Source: Balaenoptera acutorostrata (Eukaryota; Chordata; Mammalia; Artiodactyla; Balaenopteridae). Taken from it: a stretch of 64,000 nt of DNA. Positions 26,201 to 40,100 of the stretch are shown here, piece by piece. The translations under genes were made by a program, and so were the position numbers. The DNA lies in assembly GCF_949987535.1 (NCBI RefSeq), contig NC_080066.1, positions 95,003,600 to 95,067,599 of the forward strand, given 5' to 3'. Position 1 is the stretch's first letter; each line of letters starts with the position of its first letter. The notes beneath the pieces are model-generated. The model was not told the DNA's origin and made no database searches. It saw only the letters and a program-made list of their open reading frames with translations.

Positions 26201-29200
26201 AGGCAGGGGCTGGGCTCACCCTTTCTCCGCCTGCCTGGGAGGGCGGGGAGCACTAGCCCTTGACTCTCTCCTCACCAGGGATTCAGGCGATTACTTTCCT
26301 TCTTCATCCTCTAACTTTGAGTCCTGGTCATGGTCGCTGCCTCTCCTGAGGTCCCTTCCTACAGCTCCTGGGGCACTGAGCCATGGGGCTAAGTAGAGTT
26401 AGGAGGGAGGGCACATCCCCCAGAGGGGCGCCTCTGAGCCATGACCTTGGCAAGCTGTAGAGACAGCTTTTCCAAATCATGGCTGGGCTAATCCGGAAGG
26501 CTCCTCCTGCCGTTCTCTGGTGCAATGGACAGCCTGGTCATTCTTCTGGGGGCAGCGGACCACTGACCCTGCTGGTCCCTGCATTTCCAGGATCTGAAGA
26601 CCTGAGGGTCCCTTGATACTAAGAGGCCTGTGCCCAGGAACCCCATCTGTCTTCCCACCTAAACCCCTCCCCGGGCAATCCCAGACACTGCCAAGAGTCT
26701 TCCAGAGGGCGGAGCTCTGAGTCAGAGTATAAGTTCCCCATCTCACTACCCTACGGCAGAACCACACAATGCTCCAGACGCAGATGCTCGTCCCAGTCTC
26801 CCACTACCCGTCACACCCAAGCCAAGCAGAAGATGGCAGGCCCTCCACCACCTGCACCTTGGAGGTGAGGGAGCAGGGCTGGGTGGGTCCGGAGCTGAGA
26901 GCAGGAGATGGGTTCAGGGAGGGCTCGGGGCACTGCAGACTCCAGAGACATGGAGCACCTCGGCCAGGGCAGCCCCTGCCTGGCACCAGGGGACACAGTC
27001 TGGCCCAGTTGGGGCTGGGTTCCTGGGTGGATGGCCCAGCTGCGGGTACCCACGGGCTTGACAAGACTCTATGGAGTGGCTCAGGGACGTCCTGGGCCCA
27101 GCAGCGCCCAGGAGGACAGTGCTCAGCACTGCTGGGGGTGGGTCACATTTGGCCTATCCTAACGGTGAGCAGGCATTTACCTTGTGGACGTCTTGAACTG
27201 CCTGCTGTGAGAGTGTGTGGTGTGGTGTCCGGTGAGGATCAGTGCCATTGCCAACCTGTCTCCATTGGCCATGAAACACCGCTCCTGGGTCTGTGGTCCA
27301 GACTCCTGGGTCTATGCAGCCCCTCACAGCCTTGCAGAGACACCCCAGGTTCATGGATCAGGTTTCCAGGGCTCTAGACCAGCTCTGCTTCGGCTTTCCC
27401 ATCGTCTCTGTCTTCCAATTTGCTGTAGGCATGCCATGGCAAGGGCTGTCAGCAGCAACACCTTCCTCCTTACCTTCCCCCGGCCCACACTAAATCATGG
27501 AATGAGATGAGTGATGCCCTGAAAGTGTCTTGTCCCTGTGGTGTGGGAGGTAGAGACCCTGCTCAGTCTCCAAGGAGCCCAGGAGGGAAGCCCCATGCTG
27601 TATGGTGCCTGGTGTCCCGCTGCCTGGGCCAGGATAGACGTCGCCTTCTGGGCTGTGTTTCTCCACAGCCCTCAGGGGGCTGAGATAGCCTCTGGTCCAC
27701 ACATGCTCCTGCCTCTCCTGTCTCATTGAGTCTCCAGGAGCTTGGGCAAGGAGAAACCTCCACAGAGGGACAGAGCTTACCTTGAAGCGGGAATGAAGCG
27801 ATTGAGAGCTGTGCCCATCCCTCTCAGGTCCTGGAGGGTCCATGACTCAGAGCTGGGATTTCTTGCCCTGACCTCTCACCTAGCCTGGGTGATAAAAAGG
27901 AAAACAGCCATAGTGGCCCCTCCCAGGTGACCCCTGGTCTGGGGTGCTGCTCAGACTAGCAGAGAAATACTCTGGGATCCCACGGAGTTCCCATCCCAAT
28001 GCTCTCCTTTTAGGGAGGGCCCTTGCCTCCTGGAAGCTATCGCCAGGCTGGTCTGAGCTCTGACACAGGTGTTGCAAGGAACTGATGGATACACCCAGCT
28101 CTCTAGGGAGGAGGAGGTGGCATCGCCAGCCGGGCCTGCCCTGAGAAGCCCCGCGGAGGGGAGTTCCCACAGGTTCCCTGGGAGTTGTCCTCCCTCGTTA
28201 GCACCCAGACCTCATGAGCTGGTGTGGATAGGGTATGTCTGACCCTAATCACTTCTGAAACAGGGTTGTCAGACCCTCCTCCCAACCCTCACCCGCACCT
28301 GGGAGCCAGGCCCTGGGAGCCCATCTGTAACTAAATATTCTTCTAATTTGTGATGATAGCTAGTTCCTTGGGGTGTGAGGACAGCCCCCAAAATGGGAGC
28401 TGAGGGTTTTACTCCTGCCTCTGCTATTAACTCTGCATGACCTGGAGCAAGCTTTTAACTGAGTTGGTTAATTCACGGTGAGAGCCAGCCTCCAGGTGGA
28501 CGGAAAGGGCTCGGCCCTGCAGTCAGGTGGATCTGCATCTGAGTCCTGGCCCCGCCCCTTCTGGGCTGCGTGACCCCATGTGAGATGCAAGCTCTCTAAC
28601 CTCGGTCTTCTCCTCTGCAAAGCAGGATAATAGTACCTTCCTCAGAGTCTGGTTGGGATGGGGGTCGGTAGTTTAGAACAGATGCAGCAACCCCAGGTAG
28701 AGCAGAGCCCAGCGCACTAGAGGGTAATGAATTGTATTCCCAACTTCCCCGCCAAAGTCCTATCTCTAAAGTGAGGGTTTGGGAAGGGGTAATATTGGAT
28801 TGCACAATAGCCAGTGCTGAGAGTCAAGCTCTTTTCCATATGAGCTGGCAAGATGCCCCTGTCCTGAGGAGTTTTCGGGGGAAATGGAGTCCTGGCAAGT
28901 CCAGCCCCAGGGACCGAGGCGGGGGAGGAGGCTGGAGCCAGGTGTGTCTGCAGCCTGAGCAGTGACTTCCCAGCAAACTGCCATCCAGCCACCCTCCCTG
29001 CACAGCTGTTCTGGTTACTAAAGTGTCTAAATACACTTCTCCACTGGTTGCCAAATAATCCCTGCCTTCAGTTCTAGCCTCCTGAGTGCTCCCTGGTCCT
29101 TATCCCAGGACCCTCCAATACCCCCATGAACTGGAGGATTACTGCCCATCCCAATTCCAGGGCCGCAGCCTGGCCATGCCTGTTGTTCAACTTTCACCCT

Positions 29201-32200
29201 GATACCCAGCCAGGGCATCCTATTGGAGGGATGAGCTTGTCCAAGTCCCTGAAGTTCTTACCTGGATCCCGTAAGCTACCCTGTACACTTGGGTTCCGAA
29301 AGCTCACTGGTTTCAGGTTTCCATAGTCACAGACGCTGTACTTTGATCTATTACGTCGTTCTACTGTATTATGTCTTTCTACGTCTTTCTATTCATTACC
29401 TCTGGGGCCATGAAGTTTTGCTTATGTCTAGCACCACTCCAACTGAGCTGATTATATCAGGAGCAAAATATGTACACTCATGTTAATCCCAGAAGGTCAT
29501 TTTTCACAGACCTCATTTCTGGAATCATCTGGGCCCAAGACCTGAGTCCCATGTTCCCACTGCCTTCCTCTCCGCACGGCCCCTCTGGGCTCTCTCTCAA
29601 ACCCTCCAGGCTCTGGCTCCCTGCTGGCAGATGTAGGAGTGCTTTGCAGAGTGCTTTGCAATTGGGTGTCTTCTGCAAATTTCTGGGCTAAAGATGTAAT
29701 CTGAGGCTCCAGGCTGACCACAAAGGAGCCATCTGTGGCTGCTAGAAAGTGAGAACTTCTCCAAGTACCCTTACAGTTCTGATGTGCTCTGGCTGTTTAA
29801 AAAAGAGAGAGGTGATGAGATGTGTCAGAAGAGCACTGTAAATAGAAGGACTGCCAGAGTGTGGGGATTATTTGGGGGCTTTGGGGGAATGAAGGGTGAA
29901 AAGAAGACTCTGCCAGGAAAATAGATTTTCAGAGGACAAGACCAAGCACGAGGAGATCAGGGCAAGCAGCACCTGTCTTCGTGTTTGCCGACGGTCGCTT
30001 TCAAGTAAGGTGACAGTATAGTTGTGGTTATGAACATGGGCTTAAGAATTAGAACTGGATTCAAACTCAGTTTCCTTTGATTCTAGCTGAGTGCCCGAAG
30101 TCAAAGGACTTAGGCTCAGATTCTCTATCTGTAAAGCAAGGCTAATAGGAAGATAAAATGTAGAGATTATATACACAACACTTAGCATTTGGAAGACACT
30201 CAGCAGATGGTCGCTGTGTTGTTAATGGGGCTGAGTTAGAGTAGAAAGAAATGGTCAGCCTCATCGGGCGGTATCGTGTTAGGTGACAGCAGAGAGCTTT
30301 TCCTGGAAGGCAGGGAGACCTCAAGTGAGGTCCTGCGGGAAGCTGTGGATGCTCTTTCTCTCCCAGCGAAGACACAAGGGAGCTGGGCAGGGCCAAGGGC
30401 AGCCCCTCCTGGAGGCAGGAGAAGACCTATGATGGCCAAGAGGGTCGTGACCCTGGGTTCAGAGACATGAGGAGCGACCCCTGCCTGGGCTGAGGCCTCA
30501 GGCGGCTCCCCCCTTGTAGCCCTCTAGTTGCCTTCTGAGAAAGTGGGCCAGGGGGAACAGGTTTCACCAGAATTGCTCTCCTGGACGAAAGCTGACTCCT
30601 GCCTCCTCACGAGATCAAACCAGGACACATGCTCTGCCCAGGTGGGGAGTGAGAATGAGGAACCCATGTGCCCAGAGGCTGGCCAAAGGCTGAGCCGTAT
30701 TTCCAGAACCAGAAGAGAAGCAGTGTGTGCGACCTTCGGCCCAGTTACAAAGCTCAAAAGGCAATCCCATTAGAGCAAGTTGACCATGAATATATTCAAC
30801 ATTTCAGAGTTAATCTCACAGAAGGAATCCTCAGACCTGTATGTGTCTGTCAGTGTGGCTTTTGTTCCAATTTTGAGGCAGCTGCTGGGGAGAGAGGAGG
30901 AAGAAGCCCTAAAACTAACGTATGTATCTATCTCAGGGACTAAGCAACTGTCTTCCCAGCCATCGTCCTATTGTTCCTGGTCAGAATTAAGCGCCAGAAG
31001 AGGCTGGAAGGACAGCCATCAAAATAACAGTTCTCATGACAAGGAAAAAAAAATTTTAACTATGTGTGATGATGGATAACTAAACTTCTTGTGGTAATCA
31101 TATGGCAATACTAAATACATATATCAAATCATTATGTTGTATACCTCAACCTTATACAATGTTATATGTCAATTATTTCTTAACTTCTAAAAAGATGGCA
31201 ATACGTCTATTATAAAGGTTTTATGAGGATTAGAAACTATAAGAGAAGTGTCTAGCAAATAGTAATGTTACCAAATGCAAGTCCGTGTACCCGATGCACA
31301 GTGAGGCCAAACAATACCAAAACGTCGGAGTTTGGAGCAGAGGAAAGTTTATTGCAGGGCCATGCAAGGAGACTAGTGGCTCATGCCTTAAAAATTCCCA
31401 AACTCCCTGAAAGCTTTCAGCAAAGCCCTTTTATAGGAAAGGTGAAGGAGGCGCATGGTTAGTTGTTGCAGACTTCTTGGTGTCTGATCCTTTGTTCTTG
31501 AGGTCAGGTCACAGTCAGGTCACGATGTTCCTGTAAACCTCCACCAAAACAAATGTTATTCTCTCTTCTGACAAGAAAGGGCAAGGTCCCAAGGCTCAAC
31601 TTTTGCCCTCCGAGGTCCAGGCTCCGGTAAGAGGAGGGGGGTCCCTATGTGGGCTGGTTCCCTGCCTGGGAGCGTTGGACCAGCCTCCAGTCTAGGTCCT
31701 CCCGCCAGTGCCCAGGCCCGGCTGAGGAGGCAGATCTCAGCTGGCGGCACCCTCAGGGCCAGACCCCCAGACCCTGCCCAGCTCTCATCACTGAGGAAGC
31801 CAGGCACCCAGGAACCAGCTGGCCCTCGGGCTCCTCAGGCCACCCAAATAGGGGTGGGTCCCGCGGACTGTGACCCATGGAGACCCCGCCGCCATTAGGT
31901 CGCAGAGGCGGGGACTGGGGAGAGGTTCGCTGCTGCTTCGAGGCCTGGGCCCGGCCAGTGGGCAGCCATGGCGAGGGTTCTGGAGCTCTGCGGGACCCAG
32001 CCCTCAGCCTGTCCCCCAGGCGCCCAGCTCACCCGCTGGCCTGAGGCTGGAGGGCCCTGGGGAGAAGGCCGCTGTCCGCCTCCACTGCACTCTCTGCCGC
32101 AGGACCCCCGCGAGGCTGACTGAGCGGGACCTCTAACCCCTGAGCTCAGGGTCTCGCGCTAAGGGTCGGTGTCTGCCCCGCCCCGCCCCGCCCCTACTGC

Positions 32201-35200
32201 AGTAAGTGTTCAGTAGATGCTATTACAAATAGTATTATCTCTGATAACAGCCAAGGCAGATGAACTATCTGTGGACAGTCTGAGTTGAAAATTAAAATAA
32301 TTATAAATAGTGACCTTCTCTGAGTGGTGGCATTATGGGGACTTTTTCCCTTCATACTCTCATGTTTTTCCCTAAATCCCAACGTTATATTTTTTTAAAT
32401 TTTTATTTACTTATTTATTTGGCTGCGTTGGGTCTTCGTTGCTGCGCACGGGCTTTTTCTAGTTGCAGCGAGTGGGGGCTGCTCTTCGTTGAGGTGCGCG
32501 GGCTTCTCATTGCCGTGGCTTCTCTTGTTGTGGAGCACGAGCTCTAGGTGCCCGGGCTTCAGTAGTTGTGGCACGCAGGCTCAGTAGTTGTGGCTCACAG
32601 GCTCTAGCGCGCAGGCTCAGTAGTTATGGCGCACGAGCTTAGTTGCTCCGCAGCATGTGGGATCTTCCCAGACCAGGGCTTGAACCCATGTCCCCTGCAT
32701 TGGCAGGCAGATATTTAACCACTGCGCTACCAGGGAAGTCCCCCAATATTATTTTAAATAGAGAAGAATTGCATCTTCTTTGAAGGGTAGAAAGTGATTC
32801 TAGTAACATGGAGTGGACGATGTGGAGAGTAAAGGGTTCCAGTTCAGAGGCCTCTATAAATGTCGTTGGGTGGGTCGGAGGAGTCCGATGGTGTCTGCCA
32901 TGAGCGTGGGCTGGGAGTGGACAGTAAAAAGACTCGTCTAAGCCTGGGTAAAATGCTCAGGAAAAGGGCTTCCAATTCCAAGATCCAAGCAAGCAAGACA
33001 GGGACGGAACAGGCATGAAGCTGTCCCTCTTCCCGGGTGTGCTGGCTCAGAGTGGAGTGAGGACAAAGCCCCTCACGTCCACAGCCTCGGGCCCCCTGGG
33101 GCCCAGAAGCATCCTCCAGAGCCCAGAAACACCGATGGACAGTGGGGAGGTTACTTGAGCCTGGGCAGTGGGAGCCTGTGCTGCTTTCTCCGTCAAGGCC
33201 ACCTGCCACGATCGCCCAAAGAGTGAGTCCACTGTCCTCTCAATCCACAGGAGGAGCTGTCTCCATGCCACCTGCTGACAGTGAGGGTCATCCGGATGAA
33301 AAACGTCCGACAGGCTGACGTGGGTAAGTATCCCCCTCCCTCCTCCCTCCTTCTCTGCGTCTGGGGCCAGGATGGAGACAGGCCCCGGGGGAGAAAAGGT
33401 CAGGTGTGGCTGTGTGTGTGTGCGCATGCGTGTGTGTGTGTGCGCATGCGTGTGTGTGTGTGTGCGCGCGCTCTATTTTCAAGTTGTATTTCAGACTTTG
33501 GAGTTTGTATCATTTTCCCAGGCCCCTCCCTCTAGCTGCACCCTTGGCACGACCGGCCCCTGCAGTCGGCCTCCTCCAACGGCTCACTTTGCTCTCCCCT
33601 CCCCACTCTCCCCTCCCTGGGATCCGTTCCAGGAGTAGCTTCTCCCGCACTGGGCACTCCTTGCCTCCGCATGAGTTTAGGGGCTGTTAGGGGTGGCGGG
33701 GAAGGAAGGGCCCTTGAGTACCTTGGCGCCGGCTGCCGGCCAGCCCCAGTGCCCTTCTCAGGACCTGGATCTCAAACGGGTTCTACAGTGCATGCCAGGT
33801 GCCCCATAGCACCGAGTTCCTCAGTTCAGGCCATGGATGTGGTGTGACTCACCAGGGCTCTTTGTGCAGTGTCTTCTTGCAGCTTTAATGTCCCTTTCAT
33901 CCCAGCCCCTGCTGCATTCCCAGACCACCGGGGCCCAGGGAAGTCTTTGGCTTCAGGAAGAAATGAAGGCATCTGGGTGGGCAGAACAAAATCCCCTCCC
34001 TATGCTGCCCTCATCTCCCCCCACCCCATTCAGGGAGGAAGCTTGGCCCTCAAGGAGGAGAAAGCTCTGTGTCAAGGCCCATGGCTGAGGGGGTCCCCAC
34101 TCACTGGCGACCACACAGGAATCGCCCAAGGGCTCCAGTTTCCCCAAAGCTCTGTTATACTGCCCTCACCCCAGGATTCAATTAGCCTGGGAGAGACTTG
34201 ACACACGGGGAGGTGTCTATGCCCAAAGCAATTATAGAGTAGTAATAGAGGATGGCATTCTCATCTTGTCACCGCAGAATTTAGAACTGGAGGAGGACAC
34301 TGAAAGCTGGGAGTAGCTGAGGAGAGCTGCTTTGAGGGGACAGGATGTGAGCATCCAGAGGCCTGGGGAGCCCAGTCTGAGGGAGAGGAGCTGCGTCCCC
34401 CCAAGCCCCTGCTGGGGGCCACCTGGGGCCAGACATCCAAACACCATTCATCCTCCGCACAATCTGAGGGCAGGGCTGTGGGGCCCATTTCTCACATTGA
34501 GGATTAACTGCCGAAAGGAGAATCAGTATTTGATGCCAGGTCTGGACTGCTGGGGGTTAGGGGAGACAAGCCAGGAGGAGGAGGAGGAGGCCAGGACCAT
34601 TCAGAGGGTGGGCAGGAATCTAAGTGATGGGCACCTGAGCTCTTGAGGCAGGGATTGCATGACTTCCCGAGGGCTTATATGCAGATTGTGCAGGAGCACA
34701 GGTGGGAGAGGCTGACAAACCTTCTGGGAAGCTGCCGCTGCAACACTGCAATGTAAGGATGAGTGTGGAGGGCGGAGGAAGGAGGGCCCTGGAGCCCCAG
34801 AGAGAACAAAGGGATCAGGCAGCATTCAGACTGCGCCCCTGGAAGGGTGAGTGTCCAGAGCCCATGCCAGGGAAGCAATTGCAGCCAGCAATTGGGTCTG
34901 GCTCTGTCACAAGGCCAGCCAGAGGGCCACGGACTTCTTGGGCTTCTCGGGACCTCTCAGGCCACCAGTGAGTGATCTGAGGAGCCTGGAAGTGTCCACT
35001 GGACCCAGGATCTGGCTGCCTCTTCTGCCTTTCTTGCTGTGCCAACGTGGGTCATCAGACACCTCACCCCATTTCCCTCAGGGACGGCCACAGCTCTCAC
35101 ATGCCCCCAGCTGCCTTGCCTGCCTCAGCTCCTCTGGAGGCGTGTCTGTCCCAGCCCTGTGTGTCATGCGGGCCTCACACTCTCACGGCATGCCTACACC

Positions 35201-37105
35201 TGTGCGCTCAGACCTTCCCCGCCACGTCCAGGGCCCTTCCTTTTGTCTTCTCCCTGCTACACCCGTCACCTACAAGCCCTAGAGGTGGGGGTGGGATGGG
35301 GAGCAGGAACCAGAGAAACAGGCTGAGGTCTGCTCCACCACCCTCCTCTCCCCCTTCCCCACGCATGCCTCTGGCACACAGGCTGCCCTTTGGGGACACC
35401 CTGGCCCCTTTGGGAACCCCTTTTTATGTTTTCCTCATTTCCCTAAAGAACAGCGTCCGGGGGCAGCCATGGTGTCTGGGGGTGTCAGCAGCCCAGGTCA
35501 CGTGTCTGGATCCACAGTTGTCACAGGCTGGGCTCTGTTTCTGCCTCACCTGGGTTGAGTCTATCTGAACCTCTTGCAGGTCCTGGGTTACCCTCGCCCC
35601 GCATTGTGCCTTCCAGCTTGGATCAAAAACAAGTTCCTCTCTGGTTCAGTCCTGTAATGGGTGCCTGAGTTTCTAAGATTTCCAGGAGCCTGAAAGGGAT
35701 GAGATTCAGGGATGAGATTCAGGGGTGACTGCCCCATCAAGGAGCACACCACCCAGCCCTGGGCCAGGGCTGGGAGAAAATCGGCCCGGAAATCTCCCCG
35801 CTGTCAAGAGTTTTTATTCCTCTTGGGAAAATAAACTCAAACCAGCACTCCCAGGGGGTGTGAGGCAGGTGTCTCTAAGGTATTAGGAAGATAATGTTCT
35901 TGACATCTGTAGAGATCATTGAGTCATTTTGGCCACCCACATTCTGGGAAAAGAGACATGCCATTCTGATGACCAAGCCCTCTGTCACTTCATGAAGAAC
36001 AAGGGTTAGAACCTATCTGTGCTTAGGAAATTCCCTGAAGTCCCTGAAATTCTCAGAATTGGGTCATCCTTGCTTAACCACTCTTCATTGCCAGCTCGAG
36101 GGTCACTGCCTTACAGTCAGCTAATGATGCCCCAGATCGTCATCTGGGTCCGGCAGCTACCTCATTATCCCTCCCTCCCCAGGATTATCCCCTCTTGGGC
36201 TGCACTCTCCTTCCCTGCCTTGTGGGGGAGGAGGTGGAACCGCTCCCTGTGAAAGGACTGGGAAATAAATTAATGCTTGACATGTGGGTGTCTGATCAAT
36301 CCTGGCTCTTCCAGGAGTCTTTTTATTTAATTAGACATTTAAGCCTTAGGCCAAAAATCTTGAAACTTTATTTAGTGGATTTAATGGGACAATTTTAGGC
36401 ATGGACTGATGATAGGAAAGGGATGTTAGAGGGAAAGGGGCCTTTACAGGGCCCTTCAAATCATGCTAAGCAAGTGGGTGTAGGGCTGGTGGGTCCCTGC
36501 CTGCAGGCTCCTTGTGCACAGGAGGCAGACCAGCAGGAGGTGCCCCAGAGCCCAGGAAAAGCCAAGGAAGGGGTCCAGGAGGACTAAGCAGGTCCCCAGG
36601 GAGTCTCCCTCAGCAGAGCCATTAAACATACCAACTTGCCTATCTATATCTGTGGTGACTCAGCCCAGAATTTCTTGGGTACTGATACAGCCCAATAGCA
36701 GGAAGTTGGGCTTTTCTATCATTCATTTATTCAACAAATAACTAGCGGCGCCAACATGGGTCTCCTGAGCTTCCCAGGGTGCAGTGGGCGGTGGAGGCAG
36801 ATGCACCGACCTGCCATTGCAGTGAACTGTAGCCAGTGCTCCATCGGGAGGAGAGCAGAGGGCCCTGGGCTACAAGGGGCCCCTGGCCCAGACTTGGAGG
36901 TTCAGACGAGGCTTCCAGAGGAGGTCTCTTCTGCAACCTGAAGGGGCTAACCAAGGAAGGGTGGCGTGAAAGAGGAACAGAAGGGTGTTCATTGCAAGAT
37001 GGCATGGCCTTTGAGACCTACAAGGGACTGGGTTTGGCTGGAGTCTGGAGTGTGAGTGGTGGCACATGTGTGTGAGTATTTACGTGCGTGCATGTGTGCA
37101 CGCAC

Positions 37106-37162
<57 letters not shown>

Positions 37163-40100
37163 GGGGCAGGGCAGGGGCTGGGGTGATAGGGAAGCTGGAA
37201 AGATGAAGCTGAGGCTGGGGAAGTGGGAGGGGCAGGCATGCTGAATGGGTGGGACTCCTTCCTGAAGGCATATGGGAGCCACTAAAGGATCTTAAACTGG
37301 AGAGTGACATGGTCAGATGGGAAAAGAGCCCTCTGGTTTCTCTAAAGGGAAAAGATTAGGGTGGGGCAGGACAGAAGACAGGGCACCCATTGGGGCGGTG
37401 GCAGCAGAGATGAAGGTGGCTTTGCACCAAGGCAGTGGCCATGCGAGTAGGGAGAAGTGGATAGGCTGGAGAGCTCCAAGGAGTTAAGTCGACTCAAGGT
37501 GAGAGCCAAGGGCCATATTTGGTGTCTAGTCAGGACACCTGAGCTGCCGGTGAGGAAGAACAGGTTGGGTGTGGAAGGAAAGATAGGGATGATGTCATCA
37601 TTTTCTTTTGATTCTGTTGGGTTTGGGTCATTCTTTGTGTTTGGATTAATGATGATTATGACATCTAAAGGACAGTGTCATCTCACCTCTATTCAATGGG
37701 AGGAAGGCCATGAATTCCAATTCATTGAATGGTGAGCCCTCACATATTAACCAGACAGTGGGGATGAAATCAGAAACTAGGGATGTTTGTGATGCAAACC
37801 ATGGTTATTAAGTCTGATAAAGTTCTCAGTATAGAGACGATATAGGACTAAGTCAGTCTGGGGAGGGGGGTCACCTCTGGTTCCACTCTCACAGGACATT
37901 ATTAATTATAATTAGGAGGTAGTTTGGATGAGTCTTATCAGTACAGAACTCTCATCCCTGCCCAGCTTTACTATCTAGAAGACTCTCTGACACTGGAAAC
38001 TGTATTGACTGTTCCCATTCTCTACGAATTGGGTGGGTACCCTGGGAATGACCGAAGCAGAGTGCCAGGAGAGTGACAAGGGCAATCGTGGCACCTCTTC
38101 CTCCCTCCTCCCAGGTAGAATGGAGGGAAGGAGCTGGGCTGGGCTGCCATTTTTCACCATATGCCTTCTGCTGCTCCAAACAGAAGACCCAGGAGGCCTT
38201 CTTTCACTTTAGGAGGGCCTGGTGAGGTCACAGCCTTTGTTCTTCTCCAGAGCACTTACAGCAGCATCACAGTTGGGTTGTTCTTTCAAATGAAAAATAA
38301 AGTATGTGGTCTTAGATGCGAGGGCTTCTTGGGTCACACACCCCATGTGGGGAGACCAGTAGAGATATGAAAAGCCCGTTGTGGTGTATCTGAGATGTTA
38401 GTCATGTGTGGATGGTAGTCCCTGCCCCTAGATCCTGCTGAATAGCTTGTTCCACTCAAGCCCTTCCCCGCTGGGGCCCTCTAGGCTGACTCCCAGCCGA
38501 TGGTGTCCCTTCTAATCCTTGCTGCTCCTCAGCCCAGAGGAAGAGCTGGGCCTTACTGTGGTTTCCCTGGTGCCCTGGGCTAAGGCAAGAGATAAACTGG
38601 ACCCTTGGGGGCTAGTCCTCCAGATCTTCCCCTGGCAGAGGGAAAATTGTGCAGCTGTACCTTGTCCCAAACCAACAGGTGTTTGCTCAGAGAGCCATGG
38701 TGCTGCTGAGAAGAGCCAGAGGCCATCTGTGTCCACGAGAACAGTCAGTGGGACCTGGGTCCCCTCTGTGAAACCTCTAGCCTGCAGTCTGTGACCTTCT
38801 CAGGGTTCTGGGACAAAGGTCTCTGGAGAGTCAGAGCCATGAGTCAGGAGGGGACCAGAAGCTGGCTTCTGCCTCCACACTCTTTCCTCTCTGGACCTGG
38901 GTTGGCTCCTCACCCTTCCCTTCCACCCTTGTCTTCCTCGGACAGCAAGCCAGACAGACTGCTTTGTGAGCCTCTGGCTGCCCACCACCTCTCATAAGAG
39001 GCTGAGGACTAGGACCATCTCCAACTGCCGAAACCCAGAGTGGAATGAAATCTTCAAGTTCCAGATCCAGACCCAAGTGAAGGTGAGACGTGGGGGACAG
39101 CACTTGCCTGCCCTGCTTGCTATTCCCCTCCTTGCCGGCTTGTCCTTCTCTTTGATCATGTGCCCTTCTTATGACTATTTGTCTTTCTTTCTTTTTTTAA
39201 ATTGATTTTTATTGGAGTACAGTTGCTTTACAATGTTGTGTTAGTTTCTTGCTTTACAGCAAAGTGAATCAGTTATACGTATACATATATCCCCTCTTTT
39301 TTAGATTTCCTTCCCATTTAGGTCACCACAGAGCACTGAGTAGTGTTCCCCGTGCTATACAGTAGGTTCTCATTAATTATCTATTTTATCTATAGTAGTG
39401 TATATATGTCAGTCCCAATCTCCCATTTCATCCCACCCACCTTCCCCCCTTAGTAACCATAAGTTTGTCCTCTACATCTGTGACTCTATTTCTTCTTTGC
39501 AAATAAGTTCATCTCTACTGTTTTTCTAGATTCCACGTATAAGTGATATTATACGATATTTGTTTTTCTCTTTCTGACTTCACTCTGTTTGACAGTCTCT
39601 AGGTCCATCCACGTCTCTACATATGACACTATTTCATTCCTTTTTATGGCTGAGTAATATTCCATTGTATATATGTACCACATCTTCTTTATCCATTCCT
39701 CTGTCGATGGACATTTAGGTTGTTTCCATGTCCTGGCTATCGTAAATAGTGCTGCAATGAACATTGGGGTGCATGCATCCTTTCGAATTATGGTTTTCTC
39801 TGGATATATACCTAGGAATGGGATTGCTAGGTCATATAGTAGCTCTATTTTTAGTTTTTTAAAGAACCTCCATACTGTTCTCTACAGTGGCTATAGCAAT
39901 TTACATTCCCACCAACAGTGTAGGAGGGTTCCCCTTTCTCCACACCTTCTCCAGCATTTATTGTTTGTAGATTTTTTGATGATGGCCATTCTGACTGGTG
40001 TGAAATGATACCTCAATGCAGTTTTGATTTGCATTTCTCTAATAATTAGCGATGTTGAGCACTTTTTCGTGTGCTTTTTGGCCATCTCTATGTCTTCTTT

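Larger units (their letters stand above)
11235..33250 (+). other. PLA2G4E: Intron 1 of PLA2G4E (22 kb)
   Basis: Donor GTATGT, acceptor CACAG. Content: MIR and L2 remnants, a SINE at 15.6 kb, an old L1 3' end at 16.2-16.7 kb, an L1 3' UTR at 19.3 kb, an old L1 with nested SINEs at 20.9-23.2 kb, an L2 at 24.8-25.5 kb, an LTR at 31.3 kb, a CpG-rich block at 31.85-32.2 kb and a SINE at 32.4 kb. The stretches 11.6-12.6, 14.5-15.2, 16.8-18.2, 23.4-24.8, 25.6-28.5 and 28.7-30.0 kb look like unique intron sequence. Open frames there (up to 202 codons at 26769) lack protein-like composition. Confidence 0.85.
33324..38945 (+). other. PLA2G4E: Intron 2 of PLA2G4E
   Basis: 5.6 kb. It begins with an alternating purine-pyrimidine tract close to the donor. 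The middle is largely unique sequence. 36.9-37.4 kb holds an old interspersed repeat interrupted by a TG dinucleotide run. No further exon was seen. Confidence 0.8.

Noticed and set aside
26769..27377. 202-codon plus-strand open frame in intron 1
   Set aside because: No recognisable domain; GC-rich intron sequence with overlapping frames of similar length on both strands. Nothing suggests selection on this frame.
31647..31898. Open frames in the GC-rich region near 31.7 kb
   Set aside because: Composition-driven. No family resemblance and no splice pattern linking them to exon 2.
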